A DNA stretch of 64,000 nt from Polyangiaceae bacterium (lineage in GTDB: Bacteria > Myxococcota_A > Polyangia > Polyangiales > Polyangiaceae), in the NCBI GenBank assembly GCA_025937835.1, contig JAICQO010000003.1, forward strand, positions 62,001-126,000. The letters are read 5' to 3'. Of this stretch, positions 45,959-53,991 are shown piece after piece. Under the pieces are notes generated by a model. That model ran no database searches and was not told the origin of the DNA. It saw nothing but the letters and a program-made list of their open reading frames with translations. The first letter of the stretch is position 1, and each line of letters begins with the position of its first letter. The position numbers and the translations under genes are program-made.

Positions 45959-45963
45959 GAACG

Positions 45964-46665
45964 TCAGGGCGTGGAGGTGAAGCTGCCCCGTCGCCTCTGG
46001 ATGGCGACGATGCGGCCGCCTTCGGTGAAGGCCTCGTCGATGCTGCCGCGTTGCGAGCGCTCGAGCTGCACCGTGACCGTGCAGCTGTCGTCCTCGTCCA
46101 ACTCGGAGGTCTCGATCGAGCCGGCGGTGATGGTGTGCGTTCCGTCGTCAGGGAGCTCGTCGAACTGGCGTCGGATGCACTCGCCCGACATGTCCCAATC
46201 CAGGTCGCCGCTTCCCGGCGGGTCCCAGCTGAGCTCCACGTCGTCGGTGGCGCGCGACGCCTCTCGCGGCGCGACCTCGAGCTCGAACGGCGCGGGCAGC
46301 TCGACGATTGAGGCCGGCGCGCTCTCGTCCTCCTCGGTGCGCAGGAAGGCGACCAGGAACTCCGTCCCCTCGGCATCCACCGGGAACGAGGCGGAATACA
46401 CCTCGTCCGAGGTTTCGCGCAGCGTCTTGGTCTCACCCTCGACGGTGGCCTCGAGCGTGTCGCCGCCCGTCAGCTCCAGAAACGTGTTCGAGTTACTGCC
46501 GCCCACCTTGAGCTTGACGGTGACCGTGGAGCTGCCGTTGCCCTCCGCCTCCACCGTGATTTCCGGGTAGATGCCGGTCGTCCGGATGTCCGTGGACTCC
46601 ACGGATTCTTTGCAGCCCAGAGCCAGGAACACCAAGCCGAACACGCCAAGCACTCTGCTACGCAT
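45964..46665 (-). CDS. Lipoprotein of unknown function
   Basis: A 233-residue lipoprotein. The signal peptide ends in FLALGC, then a beta-rich acidic mature domain follows (PEITVEAEGNGSSTVTVKL, SFPVDAEGTEFLVAFL), with Ig-like strand spacing and two Cys late in the chain (GECIRR, DDSCTV) that may pair. No family is recognised. ATG 46665 is fixed by GGAGG 5 nt upstream. It ends 5 bp before the M23 gene start, so the two genes form an operon and may share an envelope role. Confidence 0.68.
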   Translation of the reverse strand: MRSRVLGVFGLVFLALGCKESVESTDIRTTGIYPEITVEAEGNGSSTVTVKLKVGGSNSNTFLELTGGDTLEATVEGETKTLRETSDEVYSASFPVDAEGTEFLVAFLRTEEDESAPASIVELPAPFELEVAPREASRATDDVELSWDPPGSGDLDWDMSGECIRRQFDELPDDGTHTITAGSIETSELDEDDSCTVTVQLERSQRGSIDEAFTEGGRIVAIQRRRGSFTSTP

Positions 46666-46670
46666 CACAT

Positions 46671-46675
46671 CCTCC
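46671..46675 (-). promoter_or_regulatory. Shine-Dalgarno deciding the lipoprotein start
   Basis: GGAGG (minus strand), 5 nt before ATG 46665; it rules out the longer frame beginning at TTG 46677. Confidence 0.75.
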
Positions 46676-46793
46676 AAGTGGCCCGATTAAGGCAATCACC
46701 ATGCCACGCTCGGCTCAAGCCATTTCTGTTGCCGCGGCGCCAGTACGGCCGTGACATTCCGATCACTCGTGTATCCCACCATCGACACGCCGC

Positions 46794-47135
46794 ATGACCT
46801 TAGCCACCGTCCTTCTTCTCGCGATTTCCAACGTGTTCATGACCTTCGCCTGGTACGGCCACCTGAAACAGCATCAGGCGTCCCCGTTGCCCTGGGTGGT
46901 GCTCGCGAGCTGGGGCATCGCGTTCTTCGAGTACTGCTTCCAGGTGCCAGCGAACCGGCTCGGTGCGCGCGCCGGCCTGGTCACCGCGGAGCTCAAGACC
47001 ATCCAGGAGGTGATCACGCTGGTCGTGTTCACCGTCTTTGCGGCGCTGTACCTCGGCGAGCCGGTGCGCTGGAATCACCTGGTCGGCTTCGGCTTCGTCG
47101 CAGTCGGCGCGCTGTTCGTGTTCAAGCCCTGGTGA
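46794..47135 (+). CDS. DUF486 small membrane protein
   Basis: A 113-residue protein with four membrane helices, matching DUF486 in length and sequence (NVFMTFAWYGHLK, WGIAFFEYCFQVPANRLG, LKTIQEVITLVVF, FKPW at the end). The family resembles half of a drug/metabolite transporter, but its substrate is unknown. It is divergent from the lipoprotein gene, with a 128-bp promoter gap, and converges on the SDR gene. Confidence 0.92.
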   Translation: MTLATVLLLAISNVFMTFAWYGHLKQHQASPLPWVVLASWGIAFFEYCFQVPANRLGARAGLVTAELKTIQEVITLVVFTVFAALYLGEPVRWNHLVGFGFVAVGALFVFKPW

Positions 47136-47166
47136 CCGCGAGCGCGAGCGCGCGCTCTTGCCGGTG

Positions 47167-47931
47167 CTACCAGTCGATGGCGCGCCCGTCGCGGAAGAAG
47201 CCGCCGCTCGGACCGCCCTCGCCGAGCGTGGCTGCCCAGACGATGCCGCTCGCACCTTGCTCGAGCGAACGGGCAGCGCCGTTGCCGCCCATGCGCGTGC
47301 GCACCCAACCCGGGCAAATCGCGTTCACGCGGACACCGCGGGGCTCGAGCTCCCGCGCCGCGATGCGCGTGAACGCGTTCAACGCGGCCTTCGAGACGCT
47401 GTAAGCATTCCTGGGAAAACCGCCGAGCTCGCCCCTCCCCACGCGCTCGACGAACTCGCTCACGAGCCCCGCGAGCTCGGAGCGTCCGAGCGATTCATCC
47501 AAGAAACGGCGCCGGAGCTCGGGCGAAAAGCGCGACAGCTCGCCCATCGCGCTCGAAACCATCACCACGTTGGCGCCGGGCGCGAGCTTGTCGGCCAGGG
47601 TATCGGTCACGCGCAGCGGGCCCCGGTAGTTCACCTCCAGCGTGCGCCGGGCCACGCTGACGTCGAAGCCGTCGAACGAGCTGCCCGCGTTGTTCACGAG
47701 CGCCGACAGCGGCGCGTCCAGCTGCTTCGACAGCGCCGTCACGGACTCGCGCTCCGTGACGTCGAGCGCGACGAAGCGCGCGCCCTTGCCGAGCGCCCGC
47801 GCAGCCGCCTCCCCGGAGTCGCGATCACGCGCCGCGACCAGCACCGACCAGCCGCGAGCGAGCAGCTGCTTGGCGGTCTCGTAGCCGAGCCCCCGGTTGG
47901 CGCCCGTGACGAGAGCAACCGCTCTGCTCAT
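47167..47931 (-). CDS. Short-chain dehydrogenase/reductase
   Basis: A 254-residue SDR. The cofactor loop TGANRGLG, NNAG, the catalytic Ser in VVMVSSAMG and YSVSK (Tyr/Lys) are all present; the insertion around ELRRRFLDESLGRSELAG resembles carbonyl-reductase-type SDRs. The Arg/Asp pattern after the second strand (AARDRDSG) suggests NADPH. ATG 47931 overlaps the stop of the iron-permease-like gene (TGATG), so the two are co-translated. The substrate is unknown. Confidence 0.92.
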   Translation of the reverse strand: MSRAVALVTGANRGLGYETAKQLLARGWSVLVAARDRDSGEAAARALGKGARFVALDVTERESVTALSKQLDAPLSALVNNAGSSFDGFDVSVARRTLEVNYRGPLRVTDTLADKLAPGANVVMVSSAMGELSRFSPELRRRFLDESLGRSELAGLVSEFVERVGRGELGGFPRNAYSVSKAALNAFTRIAARELEPRGVRVNAICPGWVRTRMGGNGAARSLEQGASGIVWAATLGEGGPSGGFFRDGRAIDW

Positions 47932-48440
47932 CACTTCCCTCTCGCGTCGCCGGACGACGGCGGAATCGTGCCCTCTCGAAGGTCCTCGGCGCGCGCCTCG
48001 GCCTTGGCCTTGCGCTTGCGCACGTGGCGCACCGCGGCCTCCTCCACCGAGTGCGAGTGGGTGAGCTTGTCGTCACGGCGCGCCATCTTCGCGAGCTCCG
48101 CGTAGTGGCGCCGCAGCACGTCGAGCTCGTGCTCCGTCAGCGATTCGACGTCGATCAGCCGGTTGCTCGCCCCCTCGAGCGCCGCCACCAGCTCGTTCAG
48201 CTTCAGCGACATCGCCTTGGCGTCCTTGTTCTGCGCTTTCTGGATCAGGAACACCATCAGGAAGGTGACGATGGTGGTGCTGGTGTTGATCACGAGCTGC
48301 CAGGTGTCCGAGTACCGAAACACGGGCCCGGTCCCTGCCCAGACCAAGACCACGGTGAGCGCGAGGATGAAAGCGGCGGTGCTGCCCGTCCAGGCCAGGA
48401 CCTTCTGCGCGAACCGTTCGAAGACGTTGTCGTGTTTCAT
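47931..48440 (-). CDS. Low-affinity iron permease family membrane protein
   Basis: A 169-residue protein of the Iron_permease (PF04120-type) family. Two membrane helices lie at about 20-38 and 48-65; VINTSTTIVTFLMVFLIQ and QNKDAKAMSLKLNELV are signature segments. The C-terminal 60 residues are charged, helical and cytosolic. Iron transport is named from the yeast Fet4-like family and is not established for bacterial short members. It is the first gene of a two-gene unit with the SDR. Confidence 0.85.
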   Translation of the reverse strand: MKHDNVFERFAQKVLAWTGSTAAFILALTVVLVWAGTGPVFRYSDTWQLVINTSTTIVTFLMVFLIQKAQNKDAKAMSLKLNELVAALEGASNRLIDVESLTEHELDVLRRHYAELAKMARRDDKLTHSHSVEEAAVRHVRKRKAKAEARAEDLREGTIPPSSGDARGK

Positions 48441-48537
48441 CGAGCCTCGGCGGAGCCGCTTTGGAAAATCTCGCGGCGCCCCCGCAAGTTACCACCGTAA
48501 GAACGGCGTGATGTAACAGCAAGACCATGAAGTAACG

Positions 48538-48750
48538 TCAGCGTTCGTGGGGAGGCGGGCCGTGGCGGGGCGGGGCGGCACGCACGGGCCGCTGACAGAA
48601 CCCGCCTCCGCAGTTCGGGCACACGCCGAGCAGCACCTCCCGCACGCAGTCCGCACAGAACGTGCATTCGAAGCTGCAGATCCGCGCGTCGAGCGAGTCC
48701 GGGGGTAGCGGCCGCTCGCAGTGCTCGCAAATAGGTCGTAGCTCCAGCAT
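48538..48750 (-). CDS. DUF1272 zinc-binding protein
   Basis: A 70-residue protein. MLELRPICEHCERPLPP, then CSFECTFCADC and CPNCGGGF are the full DUF1272 signature, with eight or more Cys that should bind two zinc ions. ATG 48750 is the family start. It is divergent from the DUF2330 gene and ends 97 bp before the iron-permease-like gene on the same strand. Function is unknown. Confidence 0.9.
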   Translation of the reverse strand: MLELRPICEHCERPLPPDSLDARICSFECTFCADCVREVLLGVCPNCGGGFCQRPVRAAPPRHGPPPHER

Positions 48751-48860
48751 GCCTGGTTGTGGCGCGGGAGCGGGCACGCCAAAAGGACGCAGATCGGACG
48801 TTTTGGGCCGCCTTGCTCGCTGGGCTTCTCGGACGCGGCAGCACGGCCTAGGCTTTGCGG

Positions 48861-50615
48861 GTGCGCGCTCGCCGTTCGCTCCTCGCGCTCGTCCTGCTGA
48901 GCTTCTCGACCGAGGCGCGGGCGTTCCCCGGCCTGTGCGTGGGCAAGGACGACGCCCGGCGCACGATCGACGCGGCCGAGGTCGTGGTGATGCGCCATCG
49001 CGAAATCACGGTCGTGACGGTGGCCGCGAGCTACCAGGGCCCGCTCACGCCGTTTGCGCTGCTATTGCCAATCCCCGCCGACGTCACGCTCGACCGCGTG
49101 CGCACGGTGAAGCGCAAGCTGCTGGCGCGCCTCGCCGAGGTCTCGGCCCCGCGCTTTCACCCGTTCTTCGAGCAAGATCCGTGCGACGCGAGCCGCACCG
49201 AGCAACGTTGGGAAGAGCACGTGCGCGCCCGCGGCCGCGGCTTCCTGTCCCAGCTCGGCGTTCCCGATCTCGATCCGAACTACTCGGTGTCGAACGAGAT
49301 CGCCGAGTCGATCGCGCCGGTCTTCAAGGGGGTCGAGACGGAGTTCGGCTTTCGGCGGCTCTTCTCCCGGAAGCCCGGCGAGGTCGAGCAGCAACTTCGA
49401 GAAGCGGGCTATGCGCTGTCCGATGCCCAACGCGCCGCGCTGCTTCGTTATCTCGACGCGGGCCAGGCGCTGTTGCTCGCCGAGGTCGCGACCGACCGCG
49501 TCGAGATCGCCGGCGACGGCCGGGTCGAGCTCGGCGGCATCCGCTACTTCACTCGTTCGCCGCTGCCGCCGATCGCGTCGACGCTGGGCCTCGAAAACAG
49601 CGCCGGCGTTCAGGATCTGTTGCTGTACGTCCTCGACCGTAGCCAGCGCTTCCGGACCGCCAACTACGACAACCGCTTCGTCCCTTCGAATCTGCTCGTG
49701 AAAGAGCGCTCGGCGGCGCGCTTTCCGCTGCTCTACGCGAGGTTGTTCGACGCGGTCGCCGAGCGAGCCCCGCAAGCGTTCGTCACCGAGTACGCCTGGT
49801 CGACCCACGGCTGCGGTCAGCCCTGCGCCGATGCGCCGCTCGGCATCGACGAGCTGCTCACGCTCGGCGGCGACGTGCTCGAAGCAGAGACGACGACCGC
49901 CAAAGAGCGAGCCGGGACTCCTGCCGGTGACACCGAGCGAGTGCAGGCGGTTCTGGAAGAACAGCTCGCAGCACGCCCGCCCGCTGAACGCGCCGCGGCG
50001 CGCCGCGAGCACAAGAAGCTCCTCGCAGAAATCGGGCGCCGGCGCGCGCTCGGCGCTCGCCAGAGCTACGTGCTCACGCGGCTGCACCACCGCTACACGG
50101 CCGCGACGCTGCCGCGCGACATCGAGCTCGCACCCGAGCCGACCCCGCTCTCGGGCGGCGTTGGCGTCCCGACCGGTCCGATGGGCGAGCTCGCCACGGG
50201 CACGGCGCCTGCGCCGGAAAACCAGTATCAGGTCCGGCTGGTCTCGCTGCGCCCCTGGCACGGCTCGGCGAGCTGCGGTTTCCCGACGCGCCACCGCTGG
50301 GGCAAGCCCTGGCCCACCGAGTCGCGTGCCGCCCGCGACGTGAGGCTCGCGCTCGATCGCGGCGGCGCCGAGGGCCACGACAAGAAGACGCTGCTCGAGG
50401 CGCTCGAGCAGAGCGTGCCCGAGCTCGGCCTGAACCTCGCCGATTTGCCGCCTCCGCCGCCTGCTAGGCCGGCGCCGCCGGCAAAGCCCGCGCGCTCGTC
50501 GAAGAGGGGCTGCAGCGCGTCGATCGCGCCTCGCGGCGGCGGGCCCGAAGCCCTCGTGCTGGCCTGTGTTTTCGCGCTGGGGCTCGGCTGGCTGCGCCGC
50601 CGCCCCGGGCGCTGA
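48861..50615 (+). CDS. DUF2330 protein with MYXO-CTERM-like tail
   Basis: A 584-residue exported protein. A signal peptide (about 1-20, cleavage after EARA) precedes FPGLCVGKDDARRTIDAAEVVVMRH in pieces, which matches DUF2330, as does TPFALLLPIPADVTLD. The last 36 residues have a Gly-Cys, a hydrophobic span and an Arg-rich end (GWLRRRPGR), the layout of the MYXO-CTERM surface-sorting tail. GTG 48861 is preferred over TTG 48855. Cleavage and lipid attachment at the Cys, and thus exposure on the outer surface, are inferred from that family. Confidence 0.83.
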   Translation: MRARRSLLALVLLSFSTEARAFPGLCVGKDDARRTIDAAEVVVMRHREITVVTVAASYQGPLTPFALLLPIPADVTLDRVRTVKRKLLARLAEVSAPRFHPFFEQDPCDASRTEQRWEEHVRARGRGFLSQLGVPDLDPNYSVSNEIAESIAPVFKGVETEFGFRRLFSRKPGEVEQQLREAGYALSDAQRAALLRYLDAGQALLLAEVATDRVEIAGDGRVELGGIRYFTRSPLPPIASTLGLENSAGVQDLLLYVLDRSQRFRTANYDNRFVPSNLLVKERSAARFPLLYARLFDAVAERAPQAFVTEYAWSTHGCGQPCADAPLGIDELLTLGGDVLEAETTTAKERAGTPAGDTERVQAVLEEQLAARPPAERAAARREHKKLLAEIGRRRALGARQSYVLTRLHHRYTAATLPRDIELAPEPTPLSGGVGVPTGPMGELATGTAPAPENQYQVRLVSLRPWHGSASCGFPTRHRWGKPWPTESRAARDVRLALDRGGAEGHDKKTLLEALEQSVPELGLNLADLPPPPPARPAPPAKPARSSKRGCSASIAPRGGGPEALVLACVFALGLGWLRRRPGR

Positions 50616-50621
50616 GCGAGC

Positions 50622-51542
50622 CTACTTTTCTGGCTGTTTGGCCGCCTCTTGCTCGACGGCATCCTGGAGCGCGTCGAGCGCCTTCTCGTATTCGTCGAGC
50701 GAGGCCTTGGTGCGCTGCTCGAGCGCCTCGGACAGCTGCCGCGCGCCGCTCACGGCTCCGTCGAAGCCGAGCAGCGCGCTCGAGGCCGCCTCGGCGCGTT
50801 GCTTCGCGACCTTCTTCGCGGCGGGCGAGCCCGACGAGCCGTTGACGATCGCCTCGGCATCGGCCTGCTGGCGCACCAGGGACTCCTTCACGTCCGAGGA
50901 TTCGGAGAGCAGCGCGTCGAGATCTGCCTTCACACCCGGGAGTTGCACGTGCACCAAGAAGCTCGCGAGCGCGATCTCGTCGGCGCGCTTGGTCAGCTTC
51001 GGGACGTTGGCCTCGCCGATCGCGTCCACGTGGTCCTCGATGTAGCGCGTGGCGGCGTTGTGCGCGCGCAAGCGCTCGGTCAGGGTCTTCTCCCAGGCGC
51101 GGTCGAGCGAGCCCGCCGTCGTGCCGTAGAAGTCTGCGTCGCAGTTCTTCTCCTTGGCCGTGTACTGGATCGAGCCGGCGACCTTCTGCTGCAGGCCCTG
51201 CTTTTCCTCGGCGTAAAACCGCGAGAGCGCGCGCGACTCCAGCATACCTTGCGAGAAATCGGCGTTCTTTCCGGACTCGTCGGCGAGCTCGATCACCTTG
51301 CCGACCTCCTTCCAGTCCGGGTTCTTGAGCTCACCCGGCAGGGTGCCGAGCTCGGAGCTGGTCTTGTGCGCGGTCTGTTCGTCTTCCTGATAGGTCGCCT
51401 TCATCGCGCTCAGCGTGCCGGGGTAGCGCTCCGCATAGGCGGGCTCCGCGGCGGACGAGCCGTAGCGCGCGGGAGGAGTCTCTTGGCAAGCAACGCTCGC
51501 GGCACACAGGCCGAGCAGCGCGAGTACGGTCGAAGCTTTCAT
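50622..51542 (-). CDS. Coiled-coil lipoprotein
   Basis: A 306-residue lipoprotein of unknown function. The signal peptide ends in ASVAC (Cys19). The mature protein is almost wholly helical, with long amphipathic segments (EDEQTAHKTSSELG, RADEIALASFLVHVQLPGV, LSEALEQRTKASLDEYEKAL). Besides the lipobox, one Cys occurs (KNCDADFYG). It could be a periplasmic adaptor or stress-type lipoprotein. It converges on the DUF2330 gene with a 6-bp gap and is divergent from the next gene pair. Confidence 0.65.
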   Translation of the reverse strand: MKASTVLALLGLCAASVACQETPPARYGSSAAEPAYAERYPGTLSAMKATYQEDEQTAHKTSSELGTLPGELKNPDWKEVGKVIELADESGKNADFSQGMLESRALSRFYAEEKQGLQQKVAGSIQYTAKEKNCDADFYGTTAGSLDRAWEKTLTERLRAHNAATRYIEDHVDAIGEANVPKLTKRADEIALASFLVHVQLPGVKADLDALLSESSDVKESLVRQQADAEAIVNGSSGSPAAKKVAKQRAEAASSALLGFDGAVSGARQLSEALEQRTKASLDEYEKALDALQDAVEQEAAKQPEK

Positions 51543-51735
51543 GCGCGAGCATCATGCCGACAGCTCCGCCCTCGCGGTCAAGCCCCGAGCAGCCGACGTC
51601 GGAATCCGCGCGGGGTGTGGGCGGTACTCCGGCGAAATGCTTGCGTGAATGCGCTCTGCGACTGAACACCTACTTCGACACCAAGCCGACTCGATAAAAT
51701 CAGCAACCAGCACGGCGGGCGGCCGATGGGCGGCC

Positions 51736-52398
51736 ATGACCGAACGCATCGGCTTCGCCGCGCTCTCTCCCGAGCAGTGCCCGCCCCGTGACCTACGTTG
51801 GTACAAGTCCTGGGCTCAGTCGCAAGCCGCTTGCTTGCTCCCCAACTGCCAACAGTCGCTCGCGCTCGCCAAGCTGAAGATGCCCGACGGCGGGCTCGCC
51901 GAGAAGATGCTGGATCACTTCATCTCGGGGCAGGGCAACGCCGTCGAGGTCGATCTGGACCGCGAGTTCGCGCGCAACCCCCGGCTCAAGGAGCTGGTTG
52001 CCAGCCGCATCGAGCAAGACGTCGCCGAGCGCATCACCAACGGCGATCCGCCGGACGGCATCAGCGGCGCCGTGTGGATCGAGCAATCCGACTACGGCAC
52101 GTCCGAGGCCGGACGGGATCAGCGGCTCGCGCTCGGCGGCACCTTCCTCGAGTACCAGGTGGTGGGCACGTCCGACGACGGCGGCTTGATGACGCGCCTC
52201 CAGGTCTCCGACTACTACTTCTGGAGCCCCGGCGAGTGCCGTCCGACCAACTGCCTGCACGAGTGCGGTGCGGAGCTGGTCGCAAACGGTGAAGCCACCG
52301 AGTTCCTGCAAAGCGGCGAGGGCTCCCTCATCGTCGCAGATCCGCGAGCCGAGGAGCCCTTGGTCGAGCCCGAGCGGGAAATCGAGGAGCTCCGCTGA
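51736..52398 (+). CDS. Unrecognised cytosolic protein, possible toxin-like partner
   Basis: A 220-residue protein with no signal peptide and no certain family. It is helical at first (RWYKSWAQSQAACLLPNCQ), then has LDHFISGQGNAVEVDLDREF and a beta-rich half ending in LQVSDYYFWSPGECRPTNC; several Cys occur. The HF-SG-G block followed by a late aromatic DYYFW segment faintly recalls some polymorphic effector domains, but this is weak. ATG 51736 is used; the frame is open to 51649. Its stop overlaps the start of a small membrane protein (TGATG), the layout of an effector-immunity pair. Confidence 0.55.
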   Translation: MTERIGFAALSPEQCPPRDLRWYKSWAQSQAACLLPNCQQSLALAKLKMPDGGLAEKMLDHFISGQGNAVEVDLDREFARNPRLKELVASRIEQDVAERITNGDPPDGISGAVWIEQSDYGTSEAGRDQRLALGGTFLEYQVVGTSDDGGLMTRLQVSDYYFWSPGECRPTNCLHECGAELVANGEATEFLQSGEGSLIVADPRAEEPLVEPEREIEELR

Positions 52399-52724
52399 TG
52401 TGGCTCCGTCTCTGGCGTCGCTTCGAGTCGTGGCGCTTCGCGCTGCCGCTGCTGTTCGTCGCCCACTTCCCGAACTGGCTGTTCGCGCCGCCTTGGTATT
52501 TACACAAGTACCTGTCCTGGCCGGTGGTGGTGTTCTGGATGACACCGCTCGCCCTGCTCGCCTACTCGATCCAGTTCTCCTGCCTCGGCGCCTGGATCTT
52601 GCGACGCTTCCTGTCCGAGCGGCTCGTAGAACGGCTGATCCGGATCGCCGCGATTTCAGTCGCCCCACTACACGCAGCGCTCATTCATTTCTACATCGCG
52701 AACCCGATGTGCAGCCGCGAATGA
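52398..52724 (+). CDS. Small membrane protein coupled to the preceding gene
   Basis: A 108-residue protein with three hydrophobic segments (about 12-32, 38-62 and 82-98) and several Trp and aromatic residues near the interfaces. No family is recognised. The start codon shares a base with the previous stop, so it is translated with it. It could be an immunity protein or simply a membrane partner. It converges on the module B anti-sigma-like gene with a 16-bp gap. Confidence 0.6.
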   Translation: MWLRLWRRFESWRFALPLLFVAHFPNWLFAPPWYLHKYLSWPVVVFWMTPLALLAYSIQFSCLGAWILRRFLSERLVERLIRIAAISVAPLHAALIHFYIANPMCSRE

Positions 52725-52740
52725 GCGTGTAGCGGGAGCG

Positions 52741-53409
52741 CTAGTTTCGCGAGCGCTTGTCGCAGAACGCCGTGGCTCGCACGGCTTGCGGCGAGCTCTT
52801 CGGCAAACGCGCGAGCTCGGACCGCGCCTCGGAGAAGCGGCCGAGCGTGCACAGCGCCTCGGCCCGCGCGGCGCGCCGCTCCAGCGTGAGCGCACCCTTC
52901 GGAAACTTGCTCTGGTGCTCGTTCAGCGCCGACAGCGCGTCCGCCGCGCGCCCGGCGCGCAGATCGGCCGCCGCGCGCGCGAGGATCGCGACTTCCTCCG
53001 ACAATCGGTCCGGAGCGCGCCGGGACGGGGGCGGCGCCTGGGCTGCGTTGGGTTCGGCCGGCGCAGGCGGCGCCGCTGAGGGAGCCTCTGCCGGTGGCTC
53101 GACGGCGGGCGGGGGTGAGAGCGGCGCGACCCGCAGCGAGACGGACGGCGCTGGAGGCGGCTCCGGCGGCCCGCTGTTCACGAGCAGCGTTCCCACGATG
53201 CCCACGCCCACGAGACCGGTCGCCACCAAGGCCCAGCCTTTGGCTGGTGCGGCCTTGAGCGGCGCGCTCGCATCTCCCGCGCCGAGCGGCGCTCCACCGA
53301 GACGGCCCTGCAAGGCGTGGAAGACGCGCTCGCGATCGGCGTCGTTCGGCCGCAACGCACCCTTGCCGGAGCTCACGAGCTCGCGTGCTCTGGGGCTCAG
53401 CTCTGACAT
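52741..53409 (-). CDS. Single-TM TPR protein, probable anti-sigma factor, module B
   Basis: A 222-residue membrane protein. The cytosolic head has MSELSPRAREL and RERVFHALQGRLGG (27-39). One span lies at 59-77, a Pro-rich linker to about 132, and a TPR-like C-terminus (ADLRAGRAADALSAL, RAARAEALCTLGRFSEARSEL). The head and C-terminus align well with the module C protein at 59535-60425. The start overlaps the sigma gene by 13 bp. Anti-sigma function is inferred; no Zn motif is seen. Confidence 0.78.
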   Translation of the reverse strand: MSELSPRARELVSSGKGALRPNDADRERVFHALQGRLGGAPLGAGDASAPLKAAPAKGWALVATGLVGVGIVGTLLVNSGPPEPPPAPSVSLRVAPLSPPPAVEPPAEAPSAAPPAPAEPNAAQAPPPSRRAPDRLSEEVAILARAAADLRAGRAADALSALNEHQSKFPKGALTLERRAARAEALCTLGRFSEARSELARLPKSSPQAVRATAFCDKRSRN

Positions 53410-53933
53410 CGGCGGCGCGCTCCTTCGTTTTTCAGCTCGTGTCGTGCCAGGGCTTCTTCGAACTCTTGGCGTGCAGCCCGGAGCCGCGAGTAGGCGGTGT
53501 TGAGCGGTATCTCTAGCGCTGCAGCAACTTCGGGCACGCTCATCTCTTCCACCTCGACGAGCTCGAACACTTCACGCTTGGCGTCGTCGAGCTTCGACAA
53601 CAACTCTTGGAGCAGCTGGAACTCGCCGGCTCTTTCGGTGAGCTCTTGAGGGGTAGCTGGGGGTACGCCCGTCGTTCCGCTGTGAGTCGCCGCTATCACC
53701 CCCGAGGTTCGTGTGCGGTTACTGCGGTGGTGGCCGCTCACGGTCCGCCGCACGATGCCGTAGATCCAGCTCCTCAAAGACTCCGGCTGCTCGAGGGTGT
53801 GCAGCCGAGAATGAATCACGATAAAAATCTCCTGAACCACGTCATCCATCGCATCGTTGCCGACACCGAGTCGACGAACCGACGACCAGACGAACTCGAA
53901 GTACTGTCGGTAGAGGGCTTCGAAAGAAGGCAC
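53397..53933 (-). CDS. ECF sigma factor, module B
   Basis: A 178-residue sigma factor with regions 2 and 4. FVWSSVRRLGVGNDAMDDVV and IFIVIHSRLHTLEQ represent region 2, SWIYGIVRRTVSGHHR the DNA-melting part, and VEEMSVPEVAAALEIPLNTA with YSRLRAARQEF the region 4 helix-turn-helix. It is a clear paralogue of the module C sigma (VRRLG / LRRLG, QEIFIVIH / QDVFLIVH, SWIYGI / TWIYGI). GTG 53933 is the start. It lies 58 bp after the secreted-protein gene of the same module. Confidence 0.92.
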   Translation of the reverse strand: MPSFEALYRQYFEFVWSSVRRLGVGNDAMDDVVQEIFIVIHSRLHTLEQPESLRSWIYGIVRRTVSGHHRSNRTRTSGVIAATHSGTTGVPPATPQELTERAGEFQLLQELLSKLDDAKREVFELVEVEEMSVPEVAAALEIPLNTAYSRLRAARQEFEEALARHELKNEGARRRCQS

Positions 53934-53991
53934 GTACGAACGAATATGCCCCGACGATCGATGATGCAGTGACCGGACGCGCCGCTCTCCG

